Below, in pieces: positions 34,487 to 43,494 of a stretch of 64,000 nucleotides of DNA (positions within the stretch are counted from its first letter, which is position 1; each line of letters opens with the position of its first letter). Under the pieces are notes generated by a model that was not told the DNA's origin, searched no databases, and saw nothing but the letters and a program-made list of their open reading frames with translations. The stretch is from assembly GCA_910585465.1 (NCBI GenBank), contig CAJUEW010000004.1:62001-126000 (forward strand). Reading direction: 5' to 3'. This DNA comes from an uncultured Lachnospiraceae bacterium. Its GTDB lineage: Bacteria > Bacillota > Clostridia > Lachnospirales > Lachnospiraceae. Both the position numbers and the translations under genes were made by a program.

Positions 34487-35980
34487 CTATTCTGCTCCAA
34501 GAAGTTCTCTGACGACCTTCTTCATATCCGTCACCCTGCACACAGTTTTATGACGCACAGGTGCTGTCCTAAGCTCCTCAACCGCCTTTGGAATCTCCAC
34601 ACCGGAAATTTCGGAAAGCTCATCAATCAATTCAAAGTCCGTCATACCTCCATACTTCCTGGCATCCACGGCTTCCATCACACTTCTGGCAAATTTATAA
34701 GGGCTTGCGGTGGATGCAATCACAGTCTTCGTCTCATCCCCCGTCTCCTTTGTGTATTTTTTATAAGCACAGGCTGCCACCGCTGTATGAGTATCCATTA
34801 CATAACCGGTATTCTCATATACCTCAGCAATCACTGCCGCCGCTTCCTCCTCTGTGGCATAATACCCGCGGAAATCCTCAAGCTGCTCCTTCATTTGCAG
34901 TGTAATCTGATATTTTCCTTCTTTTTCAAGAGCATCCATCAGCTCCACATCCTTTGCCGCGTCCGCTCCTGCAGCCCGGTACAAAAGACGCTCCAGATTG
35001 CTGGAAATCAGAATATCCATAGAAGGGGAAGTCGTCAGAATAAACGGACGGTTTCTGTCATATTCCCCGGTTTGGAAGAAATCATACAATACCTTATTGT
35101 CATTGGATGCGCATATAAGCTTTGCAATCGGCGCCCCCATCTGCTTTGCATAATAGGCTGCCAGAATATTTCCGAAATTGCCGGTGGGGACCACCACGTT
35201 TACTTTCTCCCCGGCCGCCAGCTCACCCTCCTTCAGAAGCTTTGCACAGGCATACACATAGTATACAATCTGAGGCACCAAACGTCCGATATTAATCGAA
35301 TTGGCGCTGGAAAACTGGAATCCTTTCCTGTCCAGCTCCTCTTTCAAAGCCTTATCGCCGAAGATAGCCTTCACTCCGCTCTGGGCATCGTCAAAATTGC
35401 CCTGGATGCCTACGACAAAAGTATTGTCTCCCTTCTGGGTCACCATCTGCTTCTCCTGGATCGGACTGACACCGTTTTTCGGATAAAATACAATAATCCT
35501 TGTTCCCGGCACATCCGCAAAGCCTGCCAGCGCTGCCTTTCCGGTATCGCCGGAGGTCGCTGTCAGGATCACAATTTCATTCTGAATATGATTCTTTTTC
35601 GCCGCTGTGGTCATCAGATACGGAAGAACCGAAAGTGCCATATCCTTAAATGCGATTGTGGCGCCGTGAAACAGCTCCAGATAATAGGCACCGTCCACCT
35701 TTGCCAGAGGAGCCACAGCCTCCGTATCAAATTTTTCATCATATGCGCTGCTAATACAGTATTTCAGTTCTTCTTCTGTAAAATCTGTCAGAAAAAGCTT
35801 CATTATCTCGTATGCAGTTTCCTGATAGGACATTTCCGCAAGCTGCTCCATGGACAGAGTCAGCGCGGGAATCTCTTCGGGTACAAACAGGCCTCCGTCG
35901 CCTGCCAGCCCCTGAAGAATTGCCCTGGATGCAGTTACTGCTTCTTCCTTGCCTCTTGTACTCTTATATAACAATTCCAT
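34487..35980 (-). CDS. thrC: Threonine synthase
   Basis: A 497-residue PLP enzyme converting O-phosphohomoserine to threonine, the last step of threonine synthesis. It belongs to the longer class with an N-terminal TRGKEEAVTASRAI stretch. The PLP lysine sits in ATIAFKDMAL (about 109-118). The phosphate loop is TSGDTGKAALAG (about 141-152), and PTGNFGNILAAYYAK is at about 251-265. No homoserine dehydrogenase or kinase gene is adjacent. A small membrane protein follows immediately. Confidence 0.95.
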   Translation of the reverse strand: MELLYKSTRGKEEAVTASRAILQGLAGDGGLFVPEEIPALTLSMEQLAEMSYQETAYEIMKLFLTDFTEEELKYCISSAYDEKFDTEAVAPLAKVDGAYYLELFHGATIAFKDMALSVLPYLMTTAAKKNHIQNEIVILTATSGDTGKAALAGFADVPGTRIIVFYPKNGVSPIQEKQMVTQKGDNTFVVGIQGNFDDAQSGVKAIFGDKALKEELDRKGFQFSSANSINIGRLVPQIVYYVYACAKLLKEGELAAGEKVNVVVPTGNFGNILAAYYAKQMGAPIAKLICASNDNKVLYDFFQTGEYDRNRPFILTTSPSMDILISSNLERLLYRAAGADAAKDVELMDALEKEGKYQITLQMKEQLEDFRGYYATEEEAAAVIAEVYENTGYVMDTHTAVAACAYKKYTKETGDETKTVIASTASPYKFARSVMEAVDARKYGGMTDFELIDELSEISGVEIPKAVEELRTAPVRHKTVCRVTDMKKVVRELLGAE

Positions 35981-36093
35981 CGTCTCTCTTTCCTTCGCTT
36001 TTTCCCGAGCCGGATTCCGGCCCGGCTACAGTACAATAATCCGGATCCTTTGCCGTCCATTGCCTTTGTGTATTCTATCATACCAATTAAAAA

Positions 36094-36122
36094 AAAGAAA
36101 GAGGCATAAGCCCCTTTTCTTT
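36094..36122 (-). terminator. Terminator of the SleB-like gene
   Basis: An A-rich stem with GGGGC/GCCTC core and loop TTAT, followed by eight T on the minus strand. It begins at the stop codon itself. Confidence 0.75.
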
Positions 36123-36123
36123 T

Positions 36124-36789
36124 TTACATAATATAAAAAATATGATTTCCATGCTCCAAAACCCTGCTCAGCGACCGGTCAAACCAACTGCTGTCACTGT
36201 AGATAGATTTAAAATAAAGGGCTCCGGCAGAGACATCCTCTCCGTTCATAACCCTAGACACTGCATCCACTGTTTCCTGGGATACACTGACCCGATCCAT
36301 CCTTCCGTCCACTGTCGGTGAAAACTGTGCTTTACCGCCGCTTTTCTGGTAAACCACTCCGGAAACAGTATCCGGAAAATGTCCGTTTCTTACACGGTTC
36401 ATAACCACATTCGCCACCAGCATTTTTCCGGTGGCATCCTCGCCTCCGGCCTCTGCTTCCACAATTCTAAGAAGCACCTGGTATTCCTGTTCCTCCAGAC
36501 TAAAGCCGCTGCCGGAAACCTGGCCGGGTTCCGGTTCCTCTGCTATTGTTTCCTCATGTGCCGGTTCCTCATCCGGCTGCTCTGTATCCTTCTCTTCCAG
36601 TATTTCTGTTTCGACGTTCTCTTCCCCAATCAGGACTTTTTCCTGAAAGGCTGTCTCCAGCTCTTCTATCAGTGCGTCCTCTGCAGCATATACGTGCATC
36701 GTACCAAAGCTGCAGGAGTTAAAGGATGTATGGCCTGCCATAAGAATTCCTCCAAGTGCAAGCGCAACACCCCGATAGCATCTACGCAT
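36124..36789 (-). CDS. Cell-wall hydrolase of the SleB/CwlJ family
   Basis: A 221-residue exported hydrolase. I start at 36789 because the in-frame ATG at 36807 contains the ribosome binding site (AAAGGAG) itself, seven bases before the second ATG. A signal peptide (about 5-22) is followed by an acidic Glu/Pro-rich linker (about 40-80). The Hydrolase_2 domain carries the catalytic Glu in LLRIVEAEAGGED (about 104-116), VANVVMNRV (about 122-130) and GALYFKSIYSDSSWF (about 190-204). SleB is a germination-specific lytic transglycosylase acting on cortex muramic-delta-lactam. No ypeB partner or SPOR domain is here, so a vegetative role is possible. Confidence 0.87.
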   Translation of the reverse strand: MRRCYRGVALALGGILMAGHTSFNSCSFGTMHVYAAEDALIEELETAFQEKVLIGEENVETEILEEKDTEQPDEEPAHEETIAEEPEPGQVSGSGFSLEEQEYQVLLRIVEAEAGGEDATGKMLVANVVMNRVRNGHFPDTVSGVVYQKSGGKAQFSPTVDGRMDRVSVSQETVDAVSRVMNGEDVSAGALYFKSIYSDSSWFDRSLSRVLEHGNHIFYIM

Positions 36790-36881
36790 ACATACACTCC
36801 TTTTCATTTCTATTCAGTTGTCGTCCGGCAGTAATGCCTGCAAACGGCTCTTTTATTTCGTCCGCCTGACTGTCATTCGGC

Positions 36882-36911
36882 ATTATAATCCTGGACAAAT
36901 TCAAAAGTCAA
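36882..36911 (-). promoter_or_regulatory. Promoter of the SleB-like gene
   Basis: -35 TTGACT (36911-36906), 18-bp spacer, perfect -10 TATAAT (36887-36882), about 90 bases before the start. This looks like a housekeeping promoter, not a sporulation sigma one. Confidence 0.68.
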
Positions 36912-36973
36912 TAGATATATTACAATTTTGTTAACTATTATGAACTATTTTTTTCATTTTTATGACAGAAATC

Positions 36974-37016
36974 AAAAAAAAGAACGCTCTCCACAAAAAA
37001 ATGTGAAAAACGTTCT
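36974..37016 (-). terminator. Terminator of leuA
   Basis: Outer 6-bp AGAACG/CGTTCT stem (36981-36986 with 37011-37016), an inner CAC/GTG pair, and an eight-T run. Confidence 0.75.
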
Positions 37017-37033
37017 ATTTTTTTGTCAAATAA

Positions 37034-38692
37034 TTATTTGACCGAATGATTAATTGCCGTTAACAATGCATCGATAGAAGCACGGATAATATCCGGATCA
37101 ATGGCCGCACCCCAATGAATTTTACTGTCCGGCGTCTGAATTCCCACATATGCAATCGCACTGGAGCTTGAACTCTTCTCCAATGCATGCTCCTGATAGG
37201 TGACTAAATTATAGTTAAAGCCATAGGCTTTCTTCAGGGCATTGCTCACTGCATTCAGACGGCCGTTTCCGGATGCCGAGGTTACCCGTTTCTCCCCCTG
37301 GTAGTAAGTAGTAATTTCTGTTGTAATGCCGTTTAACTGTTTAAAATGCACCTCCAGAATCTGGAACGGAGTCTTAATTCCGACAAATTTCGCCTCAAAT
37401 ACCTGATAAATTTCTGCCGGCTGAAGCTCCTTATTCTGCTCATCGGATACTGCCTTCGCAGCATATCCCATAGCCTCCCGCATTTTAGGCGGCATAACAA
37501 TTCCGTAATTTCTCTCCAGAATATAGCCCACTCCGCCTTTGCCGGACTGGCTGTTGATCCGGATTACATCCGCGTCATAGCTTCTTCCCACATCGGTAGG
37601 ATCGATGGGAAGATAGGGAACCGTCCAATGCTCAGGCTTTTTCTCTTCAATCCACTTCATTCCTTTGGCAATGGCATCCTGATGAGAACCGGAGAATGCC
37701 GCAAATACAAGAGCACCGCTGTATGGGTTGCGCTCATTGACCTTCATTCCGGTATTGTGCTCATAAACTTCGCATATTTCGTTCATATTCGTGAAATCCA
37801 GCTCCGGATCGACTCCCTGTGCGTACATATTCATAGCTACAGTAACAATATCTACATTGCCCGTACGCTCACCGTTGCCGAACAGAGTGCCCTCCACCCG
37901 ATCTGCTCCTGCCAGAAGGCCCAGCTCCGTATCAGCAACCCCGCATCCGCGGTCATTGTGCGGATGAAGGGATATCAATACATTTTCTCTATATTTTAAA
38001 TGTTTGCTGACATATTCAATCTGCTGCGCATAAACATGCGGCATAGAATGCTGCACGGTTACCGGAAGATTAATGATTGCTTTCCGGTCGGCAGTCGGCT
38101 TCCATACCTCCAGAACTGCATTGCATACCTCCAGAGCATATTCAGGCTCTGTTCCGGTAAAGCTTTCCGGACTGTATTCAAAACGATAATCTGCTCCTGC
38201 CTCTTCCGTTAATTTTTTCAAAAGCTCCGCACCCTCCACAGCAATCTGCAGAATTTCTTCTTTGGATTTACGAAACACCTGCTCTCTCTGGGACAGAGAG
38301 GTGGAATTGTACACATGGACAATGGCATTTTTTACTCCCTTTAAAGACTCAAAGGTTTTACGGATAATATGCTCTCTTGCCTGAGTCAGCACCTGGACAG
38401 TTACATCATCCGGAATCAGATTCTGCTCAATTAATGCGCGTAAAAATTCATACTCTGTTTCCGACGCCGCCGGAAAGCCGACTTCAATCTCTTTAAAACC
38501 AATTTTCACGAGAAGCTGAAAAAAATCAAGCTTCTGCTGCAGGGTCATGGGAACAACCAAAGCCTGGTTGCCGTCCCGCAAATCTACGCTGCACCACACC
38601 GGAGCCTTTTCCACATACTCCTTATCAGCCCAGTCCATGCATCTCTCAGGCGGCATAAAATACTGTCTTGTATACTTTTTGTAATTCATCAT
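37034..38692 (-). CDS. leuA: 2-isopropylmalate synthase (long form)
   Basis: A 552-residue enzyme that condenses acetyl-CoA with 2-ketoisovalerate, the committing step of leucine synthesis. It has a DRE-TIM metallolyase barrel with SVDLRDGNQALV (about 35-46), metal-binding HPHNDRGCG (about 242-250) and GNGERTGN (about 273-280). The C-terminal leucine-feedback domain (about 420-552) includes SASGNGRLNAVSNALKK. It is the yeast/actinobacterial-type long form. The first two codons are ATG ATG; GAAGGAG lies eleven bases upstream. Expression is under a leucine T-box. Confidence 0.95.
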   Translation of the reverse strand: MMNYKKYTRQYFMPPERCMDWADKEYVEKAPVWCSVDLRDGNQALVVPMTLQQKLDFFQLLVKIGFKEIEVGFPAASETEYEFLRALIEQNLIPDDVTVQVLTQAREHIIRKTFESLKGVKNAIVHVYNSTSLSQREQVFRKSKEEILQIAVEGAELLKKLTEEAGADYRFEYSPESFTGTEPEYALEVCNAVLEVWKPTADRKAIINLPVTVQHSMPHVYAQQIEYVSKHLKYRENVLISLHPHNDRGCGVADTELGLLAGADRVEGTLFGNGERTGNVDIVTVAMNMYAQGVDPELDFTNMNEICEVYEHNTGMKVNERNPYSGALVFAAFSGSHQDAIAKGMKWIEEKKPEHWTVPYLPIDPTDVGRSYDADVIRINSQSGKGGVGYILERNYGIVMPPKMREAMGYAAKAVSDEQNKELQPAEIYQVFEAKFVGIKTPFQILEVHFKQLNGITTEITTYYQGEKRVTSASGNGRLNAVSNALKKAYGFNYNLVTYQEHALEKSSSSSAIAYVGIQTPDSKIHWGAAIDPDIIRASIDALLTAINHSVK

Positions 38693-38824
38693 GTCTTCTT
38701 CTCTCCTTCTATTTTTACCTCATAAATACCTCTGACGGGCCGCTTCCGCGGTACGGTTTCTCTCTGCCCCGGCAGGATTCCCGCAGAGCAATTTTATTTC
38801 ACAGAAAGATTTTTCCTGTGCAAT

Positions 38825-39137
38825 AAAAAAAGCCTCCCATCTCCGGCTTATACAGCCTTAGAGACGAAAGACAAACTGTCCTACGCGGTACCACTCCAAT
38901 TTCATGAATGATTTCACACACTTTACGGATACGGAATCAGATTCTTATATCCTTCCCTCTGTAACGGCAGGGCTCCGTCTGTGTCTACTCTCTCCTAATA
39001 TGTACTTAAGAAGATTTTGGACAGCCGCTCCGAGGCGAGTTCCAAACATTCTCTCTGCTGCCTCGCACCGACCGACAGCTCTCTGAAATCAAGTCCGAAT
39101 GTACTATTCCTCATCAAAGCATTTACTTATTTTACTG
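38825..39137 (-). promoter_or_regulatory. Leucine T-box leader of leuA
   Basis: The T-box sequence GGAGTGGTACCGCG is at 38897-38884. A terminator hairpin follows (outer arms 38866-38872 and 38832-38838, inner GGC/GCC), ending in seven T. A candidate specifier CUC (Leu) is at 39039-39037 within GGAACTCGCC. About 130 bases separate the terminator from the leuA start and hold nothing else recognisable. Leucine limitation should relieve termination. Confidence 0.9.
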
Positions 39138-39143
39138 TTGGAT

Positions 39144-39172
39144 ATCATAACAAAAACTCCCGCTTTTGTCAA
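39144..39172 (-). promoter_or_regulatory. Promoter of leuA
   Basis: Perfect -35 TTGACA (39172-39167), 17-bp spacer, -10 TATGAT (39149-39144). The whole spacer is the 3' arm of the preceding gene's terminator. Confidence 0.85.
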
Positions 39173-39183
39173 GCAGGAGTTTT
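39153..39183 (-). terminator. Terminator of the acyltransferase gene, overlapping the leuA promoter
   Basis: 13-bp stem (39153-39165 with 39171-39183, one G-T wobble), 5-base loop that lies inside the leuA -35 box. Confidence 0.85.
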
Positions 39184-39213
39184 CTTCCATTGAAACAGCC
39201 TGAGACTTTGGAT

Positions 39214-40299
39214 TCACTCTTGCCTCTGTTCAAAAATCCTGTTTACCTTGCCGCATAATTCCTGTTCTTTCCTGTATAAAGCTGTTTTACTGTACCATCC
39301 TCCTGTCAGGAAGAAAATTTTCTGCCGTATAAGCTCCAGACATGTACACACGGCATACACGGCAAGGGCAGCCCCTGCTGCATAAATCACCGCCCAATGA
39401 GTAAGCGCCACCTTACTGGCGCGGAAGGTATCCCACACCAGATAGCGAATCAGATAATTGTCATGAATCAGATACACGCCGAAAGCGGCGCCGGCAATTT
39501 TCAGAATCATACTATCCATCCCCGATTCCTTCCACGGCATATTTTTTACGCATATAAACAAAGAAATCGTTGCCAGCAGAGCCAGAGGAGAATTATAGTT
39601 CAGAAAATATCCAATATCTTCCTGATGACCTTCTACAGACAAATAGACACTCCCCAGCACGGCCAGAGAACAGATAACATATCCTGCCAGGCCATACCAA
39701 AAGTATCTTCTGTCCTGTCCCATATGCAGCCTGATATAACCGGCGGCAAATGCCAGAAATAAAAACCAGGGAAGCTCCCTTCCGGAGTAGATTCCATAAG
39801 TATCTGTCCGAAATATCATATGATTCACACTGAAAAATACAGACAGCAGAACAAGCAAATACTGATACTGCCTCTTTGTCAGTCTCATAGCCAGCATTCC
39901 GGCAAAGGGCATTACCAGAGCAAGTCCCATATAGACAGAAGCAAACCAGTAATTTTTTGCCGAAACAGGCAATAGGGCCTTTATGATATCCTCCCACGAC
40001 ACCCCTGCGCAGCTTCCGTAAATCAGACAGATTCCTGCAGAATAGAAAAAAACCTGTTTCCAGAATTTTATCAGTCTTTCAAGCTTAAATTCCCGGTCAA
40101 TGGAAAAATACCCTGCTATCATAACAAAACAGTTCACATGTACCACCGAAAAGGACTGAATCAAATAAGAAAGAAAATAATTTACCGTTCCATATCCAAG
40201 CTTTGCTGTCACTCTTCCATGAAACAAACAGTGCCCCACAACAATCATATACATGCAGAGAATCCGTAAAAGCTCGAAATTCACCTGTCTCTTTTTCAT
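39214..40299 (-). CDS. Acyltransferase-3 family membrane protein
   Basis: A 361-residue polytopic acyltransferase. I start at 40299, where the frame opens MKKRQVNFELLRILCM and GGGGAG lies about ten bases upstream, overlapping the previous stop region. There are about ten transmembrane segments. The family motif is in segment 1: ELLRILCMYMIVVGHCLFHG with the conserved Arg and His. Such enzymes O-acetylate exported polysaccharides or peptidoglycan. The end of the protein is a basic cytoplasmic tail. It is coupled to the polytopic GT-C-like gene eight bases upstream, so the pair probably decorates one surface glycan. Confidence 0.88.
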   Translation of the reverse strand: MKKRQVNFELLRILCMYMIVVGHCLFHGRVTAKLGYGTVNYFLSYLIQSFSVVHVNCFVMIAGYFSIDREFKLERLIKFWKQVFFYSAGICLIYGSCAGVSWEDIIKALLPVSAKNYWFASVYMGLALVMPFAGMLAMRLTKRQYQYLLVLLSVFFSVNHMIFRTDTYGIYSGRELPWFLFLAFAAGYIRLHMGQDRRYFWYGLAGYVICSLAVLGSVYLSVEGHQEDIGYFLNYNSPLALLATISLFICVKNMPWKESGMDSMILKIAGAAFGVYLIHDNYLIRYLVWDTFRASKVALTHWAVIYAAGAALAVYAVCTCLELIRQKIFFLTGGWYSKTALYRKEQELCGKVNRIFEQRQE

Positions 40300-40306
40300 T
40301 TCCGCA

Positions 40307-42379
40307 TCACTCCCCTGATGGATTACTTCTATATAAAAGGTTGTCCGTTGCGATCTTTGTTCCCTTATCCCCATCCCTGATGACAACATGAACCTCATAG
40401 CGGTCATCCAAAGGATAGCTCAGCTTTGGAATCATAAATCTCACCTGATCGGTATCCGAAAGCTCCGTATCATAGAGCATAGAATACAGTCCATTTTTAT
40501 CCTGCTGCTGCCAGGTTCCCTGATACATCCGTTTTTTTCCGCTCTCAACGCTCTGCATCCATAAAAATACACTTTTGCCCTCCAGTTCCTCCGGTTTCAT
40601 ATTCACGGTCGCCTCAAATACATCATAGCGATCATTTTCTGCCGTGTAGGTTTTATCCAGAGAGGCAGTATATTCCTCCGTATCCTTTAGCCCTGACATC
40701 TTGTAATTCAGCGCAAATAAGTCAAAATCCCCAATCTGGTTCACTTTTGAATAGGTAATAAAGATACCGTCATAAATATCCTGCAAATGCAGCATAATGT
40801 GCTCCATCAGTGTATTGGATATCAATACTGCCCTATCGCTCATATAGAGAGAGGTCAGCAGGTTTCTCTGCCCATACTCCTCCAGGTTGGAAACTACCTG
40901 GGGGGACTCTGTCTCCCACCCTCCCAGTGTAAAAATATTGGTCAGATAATCGTCCGGAAGCTTCTCAAAGATAGAATATCCCAGCTCTACTCCGTTATTT
41001 GTAAACGGGTCAAAAACATAATAAAGCTTTTTATCCTCTGCAATGGTATCATACAGATTCCGGAACGCGATACTTGGCTTTGAAGACTGGAGCGACGGCT
41101 GCAACGCCGGCAAGGCCAGCCTCCGGATACAGATTCCCGCCGTCAGCAGCGCACTGCCTGCCACGACCGCGGCAAAGGCTCTTCTTCCCTCCAGCCGCTT
41201 CTCCCACTGTCCGGCAATCCCTTCCTCCTCTGCAGACCAGAGCAGAATCAGAAAGCTAATCAGACAGGCAGTAACTACGATGGGGAGCACCCGGTAAATT
41301 TTTATAAAATACAAATAGATTCCAAGTAATGCCAGATATGGATAAAAAACTGCTGTGCCTTTCCTTTTTCCCACAAAAAAAAACGGAAAAAGCCAAACCA
41401 GCGTCACCAGCACCCCAAGCAGGAATAAGGGCTTTTTTCCCAATATTATCAAATAATCTGCCAAATACTCCCACTGAAACGGCCTGCTCTGCCGAAACGC
41501 CACAACCGCCCGAAAGGTATCTGCCGTATACCGGTCATAATCTGCAATCAGCCAGTTCTGCAGATTCATGCAGTCTGTCCTCGTAAGTCCTATGGCTTCA
41601 TAGTCCGCCTGGTATTCCTCCCACTCCGGCACACCGTAATCCAGAAGCTGCTGACGTGCCTTATCATATTCCTTATAGTGCTCCTCGGGACTTCCGGGAG
41701 TATAAACCAACACATTTTCCAGAATCATGCTACCAAAAATAAGCGTAAATGCTGCTGCACAGGGGATACAGTCCCGAATCAGAAATCTCTTCCACTCCTT
41801 CTCCCTGTATGCATTCAATGCCTGTGACAGCCATAATCCGAAGGCAATCAAACTGACCATGCCAAAAGCCTGAAAACGAATCCAGCTTCCCAGCAGCAGA
41901 AAAAGAATTCCTCCCAATATCTGCCGGAAGCGCCTGTCTTTGCAGAACAAAAGCGTATACCCCGCTGCTGTCACAACTGCCGCTGTCTTTGTATACTGCA
42001 TCTCCACGTACAGAGGACATACGCAGGCAAGCACCAGCATAACGGATAATACTGTTCCTGTCTTTTCAGAGCACAGGATCCACGTGCAGCCCACTGTAGT
42101 TAAAGACAAAAATATCAGGCCGTACATGACGATAGTATACCAGTTTACGCCGGGCATACACATATAAAATACCTTTAAAATCCACCCAAAGCCGCTATGA
42201 AGATAGATAAAATAATGAGTATAATCCCCATATGCCCCAGATGCAATGGCCGCCAGGGAAAATTCGTCATTGGAACCATAATATGGATGTAAAAAAAGAA
42301 CCGCGTATGCCACAGCCGCCGCATGGAACAGTATGAAGAAGCACTGAAGCTGCATAGCCGAAATTTTGTCTTTTTTCAA
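40307..42379 (-). CDS. Polytopic GT-C-like membrane protein of unknown function
   Basis: A 690-residue protein. I start at TTG 42379: AGAGG lies seven bases upstream and the frame begins with KKDKISAMQ before TM1. The longer frame from 42439 would run through the ilvC terminator. About 12 hydrophobic segments fill residues 10-430. After that comes an extracellular C-terminal domain of about 260 residues. The first outer loop has HPYYGSNDEFSLAAIASG, a DE-containing loop like the metal/phosphate loop of GT-C glycosyltransferases, followed by YGDYTHYFIY. This is inference from topology; no named family is recognised with confidence. It is co-transcribed with the acyltransferase. Confidence 0.7.
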   Translation of the reverse strand: MKKDKISAMQLQCFFILFHAAAVAYAVLFLHPYYGSNDEFSLAAIASGAYGDYTHYFIYLHSGFGWILKVFYMCMPGVNWYTIVMYGLIFLSLTTVGCTWILCSEKTGTVLSVMLVLACVCPLYVEMQYTKTAAVVTAAGYTLLFCKDRRFRQILGGILFLLLGSWIRFQAFGMVSLIAFGLWLSQALNAYREKEWKRFLIRDCIPCAAAFTLIFGSMILENVLVYTPGSPEEHYKEYDKARQQLLDYGVPEWEEYQADYEAIGLTRTDCMNLQNWLIADYDRYTADTFRAVVAFRQSRPFQWEYLADYLIILGKKPLFLLGVLVTLVWLFPFFFVGKRKGTAVFYPYLALLGIYLYFIKIYRVLPIVVTACLISFLILLWSAEEEGIAGQWEKRLEGRRAFAAVVAGSALLTAGICIRRLALPALQPSLQSSKPSIAFRNLYDTIAEDKKLYYVFDPFTNNGVELGYSIFEKLPDDYLTNIFTLGGWETESPQVVSNLEEYGQRNLLTSLYMSDRAVLISNTLMEHIMLHLQDIYDGIFITYSKVNQIGDFDLFALNYKMSGLKDTEEYTASLDKTYTAENDRYDVFEATVNMKPEELEGKSVFLWMQSVESGKKRMYQGTWQQQDKNGLYSMLYDTELSDTDQVRFMIPKLSYPLDDRYEVHVVIRDGDKGTKIATDNLLYRSNPSGE

Positions 42380-42403
42380 TTTTGCACCTCTTAACATATA
42401 AAA

Positions 42404-42425
42404 GGACGGAGAAAACTCCCCGTCC
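42404..42425 (-). terminator. Terminator-like hairpin after ilvC
   Basis: 9-bp stem (42404-42412 with 42417-42425, one G-T wobble), loop of four, then TTTATAT. It is about 15 bases past the ilvC stop. Confidence 0.65.
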
Positions 42426-42438
42426 TGTTGACGACTCA

Positions 42439-43455
42439 TTAGTTGTCCAGTAACTTATCCTCGCCGTTCCAGCTGTAAAGCTTACGGATTTCCTTACCGA
42501 CCTTCTCTGACGGATGCTCGGCAGCCAGCTTTCTCATAGCCTTGAAATGAGCCTGTCCGCCTGCAGCAGACATATCCAGAAGAAATTCTTTTGCAAAGGA
42601 ACCATCCTGAATCTCCTTCAGGATCTTTCTCATGGAATTTTTAGTATCCTCCGTAATCAGCTTCGGTCCGGTGATATAATCGCCGTACTCAGCCGTATTG
42701 GAGATAGAGTATCTCATTCCCTCAAAGCCGGACTGATAAATCAAATCCACAATCAGTTTCATTTCATGAATACATTCAAAGTATGCGTTCCTCGGATCAT
42801 AGCCTGCCTCAGTCAGAACCTCAAAGCCCGCCTGCATCAGCGCGCACACGCCGCCGCACAAAACTGCCTGCTCACCGAACAAATCGGTCTCTGTCTCTGT
42901 ACGGAAGGTAGTCTCCAGAACGCCTGCTCTCGCTCCTCCGATAGCCAGTGCGTAAGCCAGCGCCTTTTCCAGCGCTTTTCCTGTGGCATCCTGATGCACG
43001 GCAACCAGACACGGAACACCCTTGCCTGCCTGATACTCGCTTCTCACCGTATGTCCGGGCCCCTTTGGAGCAATCATCGTAACATCCACATTCTTCGGCG
43101 GAACAATCTGATTAAAATGGATATTGAAGCCATGGGCAAACATCAGCATATTGCCCTCTTCCAGGTTCGGTTCAATATCTTTCTTGTACATGGAAGCCTG
43201 CAGCTCATCATTAATCAGTATCATAATAACATCGGCTTTCTTGGCAGCCTCTGCCGCAGTATATACCTCAAATCCCTGCTCCTCTGCCCTCTTCCAGGAC
43301 CTGCTGCCCTCATAAAGTCCGATGATTACATGACATCCGGATTCTTTTGCATTCAGGGCATGGGCATGTCCCTGACTGCCGTAACCGATGACCGCAATCG
43401 TCTTGCCCTCCAGCAAAGAAAGATTACAGTCTTCCTGATAATAAATTTTGGCCAT
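42439..43455 (-). CDS. ilvC: Ketol-acid reductoisomerase (class I)
   Basis: A 338-residue enzyme converting acetolactate (or acetohydroxybutyrate) to the dihydroxy acid with NADPH, the second common step of valine and isoleucine synthesis. The Rossmann motif is VIGYGSQGHAHALN (20-33). The pyrophosphate-binding loop downstream, EGSRSWKRAEEQG (about 49-61), has Arg and Ser typical of NADPH preference. The metal-binding helix near 190-230 includes DLFGEQAVLCGG. Length fits the short class I. It follows ilvN by 39 bases with RBS GGAGGAG. Confidence 0.97.
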   Translation of the reverse strand: MAKIYYQEDCNLSLLEGKTIAVIGYGSQGHAHALNAKESGCHVIIGLYEGSRSWKRAEEQGFEVYTAAEAAKKADVIMILINDELQASMYKKDIEPNLEEGNMLMFAHGFNIHFNQIVPPKNVDVTMIAPKGPGHTVRSEYQAGKGVPCLVAVHQDATGKALEKALAYALAIGGARAGVLETTFRTETETDLFGEQAVLCGGVCALMQAGFEVLTEAGYDPRNAYFECIHEMKLIVDLIYQSGFEGMRYSISNTAEYGDYITGPKLITEDTKNSMRKILKEIQDGSFAKEFLLDMSAAGGQAHFKAMRKLAAEHPSEKVGKEIRKLYSWNGEDKLLDN

Positions 43456-43494
43456 TGTTTTTCTCCTCCATTGTCTTAAAATGTGTGTGCGTTT

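Noticed and set aside
34550..35971. A 473-codon plus-strand frame opposite thrC
   Set aside because: Shadow of threonine synthase; Cys/His-rich random-looking translation.
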